From Sva-07 sp963715285 (GTDB lineage Bacteria; Actinomycetota; Acidimicrobiia; Acidimicrobiales; Ilumatobacteraceae), in NCBI GenBank assembly GCA_963715285.1, contig CAVQRU010000009.1:153117-217116 (forward strand): 64,000 bases of DNA, in the 5' to 3' direction. This document shows, piece after piece, positions 56,398-64,000 of the stretch (the stretch's first letter is position 1; each line of letters begins with the position of its first letter). The notes under the pieces were generated by a model, which saw nothing but the letters and a program-made list of their open reading frames with translations, did no database searches and was not told the origin of the DNA. A program made the translations under genes and the position numbers.

Positions 56398-59040
56398 GTG
56401 CCATACGTCTACGCCTTCGATCACAAGCACCGCCGCCCTCCGATGGAGTACAAGGACCTGCTGGGTGGAAAGGGGGCGAACCTCGCTGAGATGACCAGCG
56501 TGTTGAAGCTGCCGGTGCCCCCGGGCTTCACGATCTCCACCGATGCCTGCCGCGACTACATGTACGGCGGTTGGCCGGACGGTCTCGACGAGGAGATCGC
56601 CAAGCACGTCTTCAAGCTCGAGAAGGCGATGGGGCGCAAGCTCGGCGACCCGTTCGATCCGCTGCTCGTGAGCGTCCGCTCGGGCGCCAAGTTCTCGATG
56701 CCGGGGATGATGGACACGGTCCTCAACCTCGGCCTCAACGACCAGAGCGTCGAGGGACTCGCCCACTCGACCGACGACGAGCGCTTCGCCTACGACTCGT
56801 ACCGTCGCTTCATCGCCATGTACGGGCGGATCGTGCTCGGTATCGACGGTGAACCGTTCGAACACGCCCTCGATGCCGCCAAGGCCAAGGCCGGCACGAC
56901 GATGGACAACCTGATTCCCGCCGATGCGCTCAAGGAACTGTGCGAGGACTACAAGTCGATCGTTCAGAGCGAGACCGGGTCTCCGTTCCCGCAGAAGCCG
57001 CGCGAGCAGCTCAACGGCGCCGTCGAAGCGGTGTTCAAGAGCTGGAACGGCGCCCGCGCGATCGCCTACCGCGTCCGCGAGAAGATCGATCACGACCTCG
57101 GTACTGCCGTGAACGTCCAGACGATGGTGTTCGGCAACCGCGACGACAACTCGGGCACCGGCGTCGGCTTCACCCGCAACGCTGCGACCGGCGAGAACAA
57201 GCCCTACGGCGACTTCCTGGTCAACGCGCAGGGCGAGGACGTGGTGGCGGGTATCCGCAACACCGAAGACCTCGACCACATGAAGAAGCACTTCCCGGTG
57301 ATCCACGCCGACCTGCTCGAGATCTTCAAGCGGCTCGAAGCGCACTACACCGACATGTGCGACACCGAGTTCACCATCGAGCAGGGCAAGCTGTGGATGC
57401 TGCAGACCCGCATCGGCAAGCGCACCGGAGCGGCCGCGCTCAAGATGGCCGTCGACATGACCAAGGGCACCGGGACGGGCTCGCACCGCTGGAAGATCTC
57501 CCGCGAGGAGGCCATCACCCGCGTGTCGGCCGAACACCTCGACGCCGTGCTGCACCCGCACTTCGCCGGCAAGGGACTCGTGCTGGCCACGGGACTCGGT
57601 GCGTCGCCAGGAGCCGCCGTCGGGGCCGTGTACTTCACCGCCGACGACGCCGAGGCGGCCAAGGAACGCGGTGAGGACGTGATCCTGGTCCGGAGCGAGA
57701 CCAGCCCCGACGACATCCACGGCATGATGGCCTCGAAGGGCATCCTGACCGCGCGCGGCGGGCTCGTCAGCCACGCCGCCGTCGTCGCTCGCGGGTGGGG
57801 AACCCCTGCGATCGTCGGCGCCGAGGAGGTCAAGATCCAGGGCAAGCAGTTCTCCGTCGGCGACACCGTCGTCAAGGAAGGTGACGTCCTCTCACTCGAC
57901 GGCACCACCGGCGAGGTCGTGCTCGGAGCGATGGAACTGCGCATGGCCGAACCACCGCCGGAGTTCGAGACGATCCTCAAGTGGGCCGACGCGGTCCGCA
58001 AGGGCAAGCTCGGCGTGCGCGCGAACGCCGACACCGGCGAGGATGCCACGAACGCTCGCGAGCTCGGCGCCGAGGGCATCGGGCTGTGCCGCACCGAGCA
58101 CATGTTCCTCGCGCCCGACCGCCTGCCCGTCGTGCGCGAGATGATCCTCGCGTCCACGCCGGCACAGGAGGAGGCGGCGCTCGAGAAGCTCCGAGCGGTC
58201 CAGGAGGCCGACTTCATGGAGATCCTCGATGCGATGGACGGGCTGCCGGTCACGATCCGGCTGCTCGATCCGCCACTGCACGAGTTCCTCCCGTCGGTGG
58301 AGGAGTTGCAGATCAAGAAGGCCACGAAGGGGCTGACCAAGAAGGAAGAGCAGATGCTCGACGTCGCCGAGAGCTGGGCCGAGCACAACCCGATGATCGG
58401 TACCCGGGGCGTGCGCCTCGGCGTGATCAAGCCCGGCTTGTACGCCATGCAGGCGCGAGCGCTGCTCTCCGCTGCGGCGAAGCTGCGCGAGATGGGCAAG
58501 AAGCCGATCGTGGAGATCATGATCCCGCTCACCGTCACGCGCGAGGAGATGGCGCTGGCCCGCAGCTGGGTGCAGGCCGAGATCGATTCGGCGCTGGCCG
58601 GCATGAAGAAGAAGCCGATCATCACGATCGGCACGATGATCGAGACGCCGCGTGCGGCACTGCGCGCCGATGAGATCGCCGAGGTCTCCGACTTCTTCAG
58701 CTTCGGCACCAACGACCTGACGCAGCTCACCTTCGGGTTCAGCCGCGACGACGTCGAGAGCCGGATGATGCCCGCGTACCTCGAGCAGGGGCTGCTGAAG
58801 GCGAACCCGTTCGACACGATCGACCAGAGCGGTGTCGGCGACCTCGTGCGCATCGGCGCCGAGCGGGGCCGCTCGACGAAGCCCGATCTGAAGCTCGGCG
58901 TCTGCGGCGAGCACGGCGGCGACCCGGCGTCGATCGATCTGTTCTACAACGCCGGGCTCGACTACGTGTCGTGTTCGCCGTTCCGCGTGCCGATCGCCCG
59001 TCTGTCGGCCGCGCAGGCCATCATCGCCGCCCAATCCTGA
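56398..59040 (+). CDS. ppdK: Pyruvate, phosphate dikinase
   Basis: This is an 880-aa enzyme, the normal length. It converts pyruvate, ATP and phosphate to PEP, AMP and PPi. Domain order is complete: nucleotide-binding ATP-grasp (LLGGKGANLAEMTS near 20-36), the central phosphohistidine domain (ARGGLVSHAAVVARGWGTP, His near 460) and the PEP/pyruvate barrel (GIGLCRTEHMF, FFSFGTNDLTQLTFGF, GVCGEHGGDPASI). It starts at GTG 56398 with TAGACT ending 8 nt upstream and is preceded by the divergent M50 gene. It may act in gluconeogenesis or in PPi-linked glycolysis. Confidence 0.95.
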   Translation: MPYVYAFDHKHRRPPMEYKDLLGGKGANLAEMTSVLKLPVPPGFTISTDACRDYMYGGWPDGLDEEIAKHVFKLEKAMGRKLGDPFDPLLVSVRSGAKFSMPGMMDTVLNLGLNDQSVEGLAHSTDDERFAYDSYRRFIAMYGRIVLGIDGEPFEHALDAAKAKAGTTMDNLIPADALKELCEDYKSIVQSETGSPFPQKPREQLNGAVEAVFKSWNGARAIAYRVREKIDHDLGTAVNVQTMVFGNRDDNSGTGVGFTRNAATGENKPYGDFLVNAQGEDVVAGIRNTEDLDHMKKHFPVIHADLLEIFKRLEAHYTDMCDTEFTIEQGKLWMLQTRIGKRTGAAALKMAVDMTKGTGTGSHRWKISREEAITRVSAEHLDAVLHPHFAGKGLVLATGLGASPGAAVGAVYFTADDAEAAKERGEDVILVRSETSPDDIHGMMASKGILTARGGLVSHAAVVARGWGTPAIVGAEEVKIQGKQFSVGDTVVKEGDVLSLDGTTGEVVLGAMELRMAEPPPEFETILKWADAVRKGKLGVRANADTGEDATNARELGAEGIGLCRTEHMFLAPDRLPVVREMILASTPAQEEAALEKLRAVQEADFMEILDAMDGLPVTIRLLDPPLHEFLPSVEELQIKKATKGLTKKEEQMLDVAESWAEHNPMIGTRGVRLGVIKPGLYAMQARALLSAAAKLREMGKKPIVEIMIPLTVTREEMALARSWVQAEIDSALAGMKKKPIITIGTMIETPRAALRADEIAEVSDFFSFGTNDLTQLTFGFSRDDVESRMMPAYLEQGLLKANPFDTIDQSGVGDLVRIGAERGRSTKPDLKLGVCGEHGGDPASIDLFYNAGLDYVSCSPFRVPIARLSAAQAIIAAQS

Positions 59041-59048
59041 TCGCAGCA

Positions 59049-59083
59049 GTGTGACATCTGGGGTCTGACCCCAGATGTCACAC
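59049..59083. repeat. GGGTC-core palindrome, arm type A, copy 2
   Basis: This is a perfect 17-bp inverted repeat (arm GTGTGACATCTGGGGTC) around T 59066, 8 bp after the ppdK stop. It ends just before the dnaG promoter. An in-frame ATG at 59075 within it would extend dnaG by nine residues but is probably not used. Confidence 0.95.
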
Positions 59084-59086
59084 CAC

Positions 59087-59092
59087 TACATT
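59087..59092 (+). promoter_or_regulatory. -10 element of dnaG
   Basis: TACATT ends 9 nt before ATG 59102 and lies just after the palindrome, so dnaG-rpoD can be transcribed independently of ppdK. Confidence 0.55.
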
Positions 59093-59101
59093 GACCTCGG
59101 C

Positions 59102-60862
59102 ATGGGGATCGTCGACGAAGACATCGAACGGCTGCGGTCGACGGTGTCGATCGTCGACACGATCCAGCAGTACGTCGCGCTGAAGCGCGTCGGTCGCAAC
59201 TGGGTCGGGCTGTGCCCGTTCCACGCCGAGAAGAGCGGGTCGTTCAACGTGCGCGAGGAGACCGGGCGCTACAAGTGCTTCGGCTGTGACAAGGGCGGCG
59301 ACGTCTTCACGTTCATCCAGGAGATCGAGCACACCGACTTCCCCGGTGCGGTGGAGCACCTCGCGGCCAAGGCCGGCATCCAGCTCAACTACACCACCAC
59401 CGGCCAGTCGAAGGAACGTGCCCAACGCAAGCACTACGTCGAGGCGATGGGCGAGGCGGTCGAGTGGTACCACCAGCGGTTGCTCCACGATCCGGATGCC
59501 CGCGCCGCCCGTGACTATCTCCGCCGTCGCGGGCTGGCGGGCGACATCGCTCGTCAGTTCAAGCTGGGATGGGCGCCCGACGACTGGGATGCGTTGGCGC
59601 GCGGGCTCGGCGTGTCACCCGACGTCCTGCAGGCGGTCGGGCTGGCGTTCCGCAACAAACGGAACAAGATGCAGGACTCGTTCCGCGCCCGCGTCATGTT
59701 CCCGATCTTCTCCGAGTCCGGCGAGGCGTTGGCCTTCGGTGGCCGGATCCTCCCCGGTTCCGACGATCCGGCGAAGTACAAGAACTCCTCCGAGACGCCG
59801 ATCTACACGAAGTCGAAGGTGCTCTACGGCCTGAACTGGGCCAAGGCCGACATCGCCAAGCACGACCAGGTGGTGGTGTGCGAGGGGTACACCGACGTGA
59901 TCGGGTTCCATCGCGCCGGAGTCGCCCGCGCCGTCGCGACGTGTGGGACGGCGCTGACCGAGGAACACGTGCGGCTGCTCAAGCGGTACGCGAGCAAGGT
60001 GGTGCTGGCGTTCGACGCCGACGCAGCCGGCCAGGGCGCGGCCGCTCGCTTCTACGAGTGGGAGGAGGCGCACAAGGTCGAGGTCCAGGTCGCGCGGCTC
60101 CCACAGGGACGCGATCCCGGCGACCTCGCCCAGTCCGACCCGGAGGCGCTGGTGCACTCGGTGGCCGACCCGGTGCCGTTCCTCAAGTTCCGCGTCGACC
60201 GCACGCTGGTCGGCCAGCCCAAGCAGTCGCCCGAGCAGCGTGTGCGACTGGCCGAAGCGGCGATGGCCGTCGTCAACGAGCATCCCAACGTGGAACTGCG
60301 CAAGCTGTACGCCGGCGAGGTCGCCGCCTCGGTCGGCATCCCGATCGGCGACCTCGTGCAGATCGCCGAGCGGGGGTCGCGTCGTCCGGCGATCCAGGTG
60401 GCCCCGAAGCGATCGACGGGACCGATGGAGAACGCCGAGTTCGCCGCACTCGTGCTGCTCGTCCAGGACTGGGACGAGATCGCGCCCTGGCTGATCGAGG
60501 CGCTGTTCGACGACGACGCGAACCGGATGGCGTTCGTGGCGCTCGCCGCCACCGCCGGCGACCTGCAAGCCGCGCTCGAGGTGGCGTCGCCCGACGCACG
60601 CGACGTGCTCGAGCGGGCTGCGGTCGCCGATCTCAACCTGGTACCCGACGTCGAGGCGCGCACGTTGATCGGAGCCGCAACCCGACGTGAGCTGCGGCAA
60701 CGCTCGCGGTTGACCGACCCGGCAGCGATCGACGAGGACCGCACGGCGCGTCTCGACGCAGAGGCGCTCAACGACACCGACAAGGAACGAGCGCTCGCCG
60801 CGGCCGAGTCGTTGCTAGGTTGGCTGGATCGACGAGCAGCGGAACGGAACCATGGGGGCTGA
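59102..60862 (+). CDS. dnaG: DNA primase
   Basis: This is a 586-aa primase. The zinc ribbon is CPFHAEKSGSF ... YKCFGCDKGGD (CPFH with C-x2-C) within the first 60 residues. The TOPRIM domain carries VVVCEGYTDVIGFH (Glu), ATCGTALTEEHV and KVVLAFDADAAGQGAA (DxD). The C-terminal helicase-binding domain is present. ATG 59102 gives the normal N-terminus MGIVDEDIERLR. It overlaps rpoD by 11 bp, the remnant of the macromolecular synthesis operon, though rpsU is absent. Confidence 0.95.
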   Translation: MGIVDEDIERLRSTVSIVDTIQQYVALKRVGRNWVGLCPFHAEKSGSFNVREETGRYKCFGCDKGGDVFTFIQEIEHTDFPGAVEHLAAKAGIQLNYTTTGQSKERAQRKHYVEAMGEAVEWYHQRLLHDPDARAARDYLRRRGLAGDIARQFKLGWAPDDWDALARGLGVSPDVLQAVGLAFRNKRNKMQDSFRARVMFPIFSESGEALAFGGRILPGSDDPAKYKNSSETPIYTKSKVLYGLNWAKADIAKHDQVVVCEGYTDVIGFHRAGVARAVATCGTALTEEHVRLLKRYASKVVLAFDADAAGQGAAARFYEWEEAHKVEVQVARLPQGRDPGDLAQSDPEALVHSVADPVPFLKFRVDRTLVGQPKQSPEQRVRLAEAAMAVVNEHPNVELRKLYAGEVAASVGIPIGDLVQIAERGSRRPAIQVAPKRSTGPMENAEFAALVLLVQDWDEIAPWLIEALFDDDANRMAFVALAATAGDLQAALEVASPDARDVLERAAVADLNLVPDVEARTLIGAATRRELRQRSRLTDPAAIDEDRTARLDAEALNDTDKERALAAAESLLGWLDRRAAERNHGG

Positions 60863-62189
60863 TTCGTCCAGCGGTGAGCGGTCGACGCGACCGGACCCCC
60901 GGGACGACGTCGACGGCGGCGCGCCCGGAGTTCCGTTCGCCGGCGTCGACCAGGCCGAGTGGGACGATCTGGTGCTGCTCGGTCGTGAACGGGGTTCGGT
61001 GCACGCCGAAGACCTCACCCACGTGCTTCGCCACGTCGAGTTGACCGGCGACGTCCTCGTCGAGGTCCAGTCGGCGATGTCGGGCCACGGGATCTCGATC
61101 GACGATGCCGTCGAGCACGTCGACGAGACGCCGTCGTCCATTCGCCGCCACACCGTGCTGCGGGAGACCGACGAGGCGAGCGAGAGCGAACGTGACAGCG
61201 ACGCGGTCGAGCGGCTCCTCGAGCGGGGACGGAGTCGCCGAACCCGCAAGTCGATTCCGAAGGGGGAGGGTGGCACCGCCGACGCCGTGCGGATGTACCT
61301 CCGCGAGATCGGCCAGGTCGATCTCCTGACCACGGAGGACGAACGGCGTCTCGCCCAGTTGATCGAAGAGGGCAAGATCGCTGCGCAGCGCATCGACGAG
61401 GACCACGGCAAGCTCGCGGAGGGCGAGGAACGTCTGTTGATGCGCGCCGTGAGCAGGGGGGAGCGAGCGAAGAGCGAGTTGACGCAGGCGAACCTGCGGC
61501 TGGTGGTGAGCATCGCCAAGCGCTACTCGGGCCGGGGCATGCAGCTGCTCGATCTCATCCAGGAGGGCAACCTCGGGCTGATGCGTGCGGTCGACAAGTT
61601 CGACTACACGAAGGGCTTCAAGTTCTCCACCTATGCGACGTGGTGGATCCGTCAGGCCATCACCCGTTCGATCGCCGATCAGGCCCGCACGATCCGGATC
61701 CCGGTGCACATGGTCGAGCACATGAACCGTGTCACCCGCGCCAAGCGGCAGATGCACCAGGAGCTGGAACGCGAGCCCACGGTGGAGGAACTCGCGGTAC
61801 GGGTGCAGCTCGATCCGGATCGGGTCCGCGAGCTCCTGCGGTACTCGCTCGACCCGCTGTCGCTCGATTCGCCCGTCGGCGAGGAGGACGAGTCGAACCT
61901 CGGCGACTTCATCGAGGACAGCTCGGTCGACAGCCCCGCCGACGCTGCCACGAGGATGATGTTGCACGACGCCGTCACCGAGGTGCTCGGCGAGTTGTCC
62001 GATCGGGAACAGGAGATCGTGCGGCTGCGCTTCGGTCTCGACGGCGGGCGGGCCCGCACCCTCGAAGAGGTCGGCCAGGAGTTCGGTGTGACCCGCGAGC
62101 GCATTCGCCAGATCGAGGCCAAGACGCTGGCCAAGCTGCGCCATCCGCAGCGCTCTGAACGGCTCCGCGAGTTCCTCGAAGTCGAGTGA
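60852..62189 (+). CDS. rpoD: Primary RNA polymerase sigma factor (RpoD/SigA)
   Basis: This is a 445-aa sigma-70. Region 1.2 is DAVRMYLREIGQVDLLT; region 2 is ANLRLVVSIAKRYSGRGMQL then FDYTKGFKFSTYATWWIRQA (-10 recognition) and IRIPVHMVEHMNR. Region 3 follows, and region 4 has REQEIVRLRFGLDGGRARTL with the -35 helix EVGQEFGVTRERIRQIEAKT. The N-terminal region 1.1 is short and acidic, as in many actinobacteria. It overlaps the end of dnaG by 11 bp. As the housekeeping sigma it is expected to read the TANNNT elements seen across the window. Confidence 0.95.
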   Translation: MGADSSSGERSTRPDPRDDVDGGAPGVPFAGVDQAEWDDLVLLGRERGSVHAEDLTHVLRHVELTGDVLVEVQSAMSGHGISIDDAVEHVDETPSSIRRHTVLRETDEASESERDSDAVERLLERGRSRRTRKSIPKGEGGTADAVRMYLREIGQVDLLTTEDERRLAQLIEEGKIAAQRIDEDHGKLAEGEERLLMRAVSRGERAKSELTQANLRLVVSIAKRYSGRGMQLLDLIQEGNLGLMRAVDKFDYTKGFKFSTYATWWIRQAITRSIADQARTIRIPVHMVEHMNRVTRAKRQMHQELEREPTVEELAVRVQLDPDRVRELLRYSLDPLSLDSPVGEEDESNLGDFIEDSSVDSPADAATRMMLHDAVTEVLGELSDREQEIVRLRFGLDGGRARTLEEVGQEFGVTRERIRQIEAKTLAKLRHPQRSERLREFLEVE

Positions 62190-62190
62190 C

Positions 62191-62223
62191 GATTGCACCA
62201 GGGGTCAGACCCCTGCTGCAATC
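62191..62223. repeat. GGGTC-core palindrome, arm type B, copy 2
   Basis: This is a 16-bp inverted repeat (arm GATTGCACCAGGGGTC, one mismatch) around A 62207. It lies 2 bp after the rpoD stop. Copy 1 lies after hisF. Confidence 0.93.
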
Positions 62224-62264
62224 GCCATCCACCCGTGTGCGTGTGATGGCCGGGGTCACGGCGA

Positions 62265-62270
62265 TAACCT
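62265..62270 (+). promoter_or_regulatory. -10 element of tRNA-Asn
   Basis: TAACCT ends 13 nt before the mature 5' end, allowing a short leader. Confidence 0.5.
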
Positions 62271-62283
62271 CTCGATTCGACCT

Positions 62284-62356
62284 TCCGGGATAGCTCAGCT
62301 GGCAGAGCAATTGACTGTTAATCAATGGGTCGCAGGTTCGAGCCCTGCTCCCGGAG
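62284..62356 (+). tRNA. tRNA-Asn (anticodon GTT)
   Basis: The cloverleaf is complete: acceptor TCCGGGA/TCCCGGA, D-stem GCTC/GAGC, anticodon loop CTGTTAA with anticodon GTT, T-arm GCAGG-TTCGAGC-CCTGC, discriminator G. CCA is not encoded. Confidence 0.95.
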
Positions 62357-62361
62357 CACGC

Positions 62362-62407
62362 GAAACGGACCCTCGATCGAGTCGGGGGTCCGTTTCTCGT
62401 TTTCTTC
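62362..62407 (+). terminator. Intrinsic terminator after tRNA-Asn
   Basis: The stem GAAACGGACCC/GGGTCCGTTTC (62362-62372 and 62386-62396) is followed by TCGTTTTCTTC, a standard rho-independent signal 5 bp after the tRNA. Confidence 0.85.
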
Positions 62408-62534
62408 GCAGGTGACGTTCGCCCATGGGCGTCCCCACGTGTGTCCATGATGCTGGTCGTCGTGGGGACTCGACCGACAGGGGTGAGCGACCAGGCGTCG
62501 CTGCCGCTGAGTAGCTTGGGCCGTCAACGTGTTC

Positions 62535-62611
62535 GGGGCGGTAGCTCAGTCGGTGAGAGCAGCGGACTCATAATCCGTCGGTCGTGGGTTCGATGCCCAC
62601 CCGCCCCACCA
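62535..62611 (+). tRNA. tRNA with CAT anticodon (elongator Met or Ile2)
   Basis: Acceptor GGGGCGG/CCGCCCC, D-arm GCTC/GAGC, anticodon loop CTCATAA, T-arm GTGGG-TTCGATG-CCCAC, discriminator A and an encoded CCA (62609-62611). The bases do not settle whether it is elongator tRNA-Met or a tRNA-Ile whose C34 is modified to lysidine. TAGCTT at 62512 is a possible -10. Confidence 0.92.
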
Positions 62612-62835
62612 CCAACTCGCAGGTGAAATTCGACTTTCGGCGGTGCGAACTCGGCGAGAATTCCGAATATCCAACGTTCATCCAACGTTTCTTCGCACTG
62701 CGCACCACGGTTTACACATGGGGAAGGCCCGGTCGACGCCCGGGATACGTGAGCGTTCGCCCGGTGTGTGTGAGCTCGTGGTGCCGGCGTGGCAGCGACA
62801 AGTGACTCGCCTCTGCTGGCGATACTCATTGATCC

Positions 62836-63804
62836 TCAAATGGTTCTGAAGTCGCCGTTCACCCATTCCAGGACCATTGCGGCAAACTCATCGGCGCGAT
62901 CCTGGTACGAAAAATGTCCGCAGTTCTCGAACACCTTCAGCTGGCTGCGTTTCATTCTCGCGTTCAGCCGTTCGCCGTTGTCCAGTAGCAGGAAGATGTC
63001 AAGGTCGCCCCAGAAGATTTGCGTCGGCAGGTCGAGATCATCGAGGTGGGGATCAACCGTGGCCAGGTTCTCCGGGTAGGTTTCGAACCAGTAGGTGATG
63101 GGCCCCAGGCGATCATCGTAGGAAGCCACGTAGTCGGCGACTTCGTCATTGTTGGGGATGTAGTTCACGCAGGCCAGGCGATAGCCGCCCTCTACAAAGG
63201 CCTGGGCGCCAGTGACGCGAAACATCATGCGCCAGAACGCGGAATCGACTGCTTTGTTGATGATGCTGCCGTTGGAAGTCGGGACAATGCCTGGTCCGTC
63301 CCCAACCAGGATGCTTGCCGCCTTGTGGTCGTGATGAATGACGTAGTTCAGTGCCGCGGCCATGCCCACATCGGGCCCGACGACATGCACGTCTTCGAGT
63401 CCCAGTTCATCGACGAACTTCTCGACGAAATCACCCTGAGCCGTGAAGCTCATGAATTCCATACCGCCTTCGCTACGCCCGAATCCGGGCAAGTCCAGCG
63501 CGACCAGCCGGCAATGATCCTGCAGGATTTTCCAGATCGGATCGAAGCACAGGATGCTTTGAGGCAATGGGGACAGCAGCAGCACCACCGGCCCGTCCTC
63601 CTTGCCGCCTGTCGCGAAACGAACCCGGGTGCCCCCAATCGTGCGGTACTCCGGTTGCATGGCCAGGTTTGCTGGCCGGGCTTCGGCCCGCCCTGCACCG
63701 CTGCTGCGGGCAGCCTTGATCCGTGAATATTCCGGTGTGACGGCCAACAGGACCCCGGCGTTCACTTTCCCCATGAATCCAATAGGGCCTTTGCTGGTAC
63801 TCAT
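62836..63804 (-). CDS. Alpha/beta hydrolase with Asp nucleophile (dehalogenase/epoxide hydrolase type)
   Basis: This is a 322-aa protein. The nucleophile elbow is VVGPDVGMAAALN, with Asp where Ser would stand in esterases, as in haloalkane and fluoroacetate dehalogenases and epoxide hydrolases. LLSPLPQSILCFDP is the oxyanion strand and NCGHFSYQD the catalytic His. Unlike its neighbours, ATG 63804 follows a perfect AAGGAG ribosome site at 6 nt and no TANNNT. Base composition and codon use are visibly lower in GC, so it was probably acquired recently. An upstream ATG at 63819 overlaps the ribosome site. Substrate unknown. Confidence 0.72.
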   Translation of the reverse strand: MSTSKGPIGFMGKVNAGVLLAVTPEYSRIKAARSSGAGRAEARPANLAMQPEYRTIGGTRVRFATGGKEDGPVVLLLSPLPQSILCFDPIWKILQDHCRLVALDLPGFGRSEGGMEFMSFTAQGDFVEKFVDELGLEDVHVVGPDVGMAAALNYVIHHDHKAASILVGDGPGIVPTSNGSIINKAVDSAFWRMMFRVTGAQAFVEGGYRLACVNYIPNNDEVADYVASYDDRLGPITYWFETYPENLATVDPHLDDLDLPTQIFWGDLDIFLLLDNGERLNARMKRSQLKVFENCGHFSYQDRADEFAAMVLEWVNGDFRTI

Positions 63805-64000
63805 TGATTGCTCCTTCATCGAGTTCGGAATGAATGAATGTGGGACGGTTCACTGAAGGTTGATCTCGTGCTCGAAGGTCCGACGAGGCGGACCGGCTTC
63901 CGAGCCCACCCGCAGAGCAGCACCTGACGTACCGATATCACCTGTGCGCTGATGCGTCTGTGCGACACTTTCGAACGCTTCGCGACATCGAACGTCGAAC

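Noticed and set aside
59075..59101. Upstream ATG for dnaG (MSHHYIDLG)
   Set aside because: It lies inside the palindrome, and MGIVDED at 59102 matches the usual DnaG N-terminus and has a TACATT 9 nt before it.

Overview
The window is about 64 kb of high-GC, gene-dense chromosome, and everything in it points to a high-GC actinobacterium. The markers are a mycothiol synthase (mshD), a DUF3499 protein, an LLM-class (F420-type) oxidoreductase, a decayed DUF222/HNH endonuclease, a maleylpyruvate-isomerase-like TIGR03084 protein, a two-subunit acyl-CoA carboxylase and a primary sigma factor next to dnaG. The overall mix, rich in acyl-CoA and terpenoid catabolism, would suit Acidimicrobiia (Ilumatobacter-like). 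That placement is inference; no rRNA is present.

Layout. 1-6.8 kb: a truncated secreted-protein gene, a TIGR03084 protein, and a tightly overlapping operon of acyl-CoA carboxylase beta, biotinylated alpha subunit and an AtuA-like protein (branched-chain or acyclic-terpenoid breakdown). 6.8-23.6 kb: an HNH pseudogene, nitrilase, Nudix hydrolase, DUF3516 helicase, DUF2071/DUF971 divergent pair, class V aminotransferase, adenylate-cyclase/NTPase regulator, LLM oxidoreductase, ArfB-like release factor, AlkB, alanine dehydrogenase with a lipoprotein, 2-hydroxyacid dehydrogenase and a membrane J-domain protein. 23.64-30.54 kb: an integrated mobile element in tRNA-Val(CAC). It has a 44-bp target duplication, integrase, paired arm-type repeats, a small HTH protein, a cell-wall-binding surface protein with a decayed LPXTG-anchored relative, a toxin-antitoxin-like pair and a UPF0158 protein. 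30.5-43.6 kb: two cyclic-nucleotide-domain proteins, a secreted SagB-like nitroreductase, a GT39-like membrane protein, M23 peptidase, APH-like kinase, rlmN, an M3 oligopeptidase and mshD. 43.6-53.8 kb: a candidate 6C-like small RNA, the hisC-B-H-A-F operon with 4-bp overlaps, beta-oxidation and redox genes, a GroES-like protein, an L,D-transpeptidase and hisI-trpE. 53.8-62.6 kb: YgfZ-like protein, M50 peptidase, ppdK, dnaG, rpoD and two tRNAs. The right edge holds an alpha/beta hydrolase of visibly different composition.

Two window-wide patterns stand out. First, at least twenty operon-leading start codons are preceded by a TANNNT hexamer ending only 6-9 nt upstream, usually with no Shine-Dalgarno sequence. 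This implies extensive leaderless transcription, and it fixes several start codons (mccB, hisC, the cell-wall-binding protein, dnaG). Second, a family of palindromes sharing the core GGGTC(A/T)GACCC occurs six times with three different arm sequences, each used twice. Five copies sit at or within a few bases of a stop codon, and one is embedded in frame inside the biotin carboxylase gene.

Functions and coordinates come from reading the sequence and from knowledge of the families. No database search was run.
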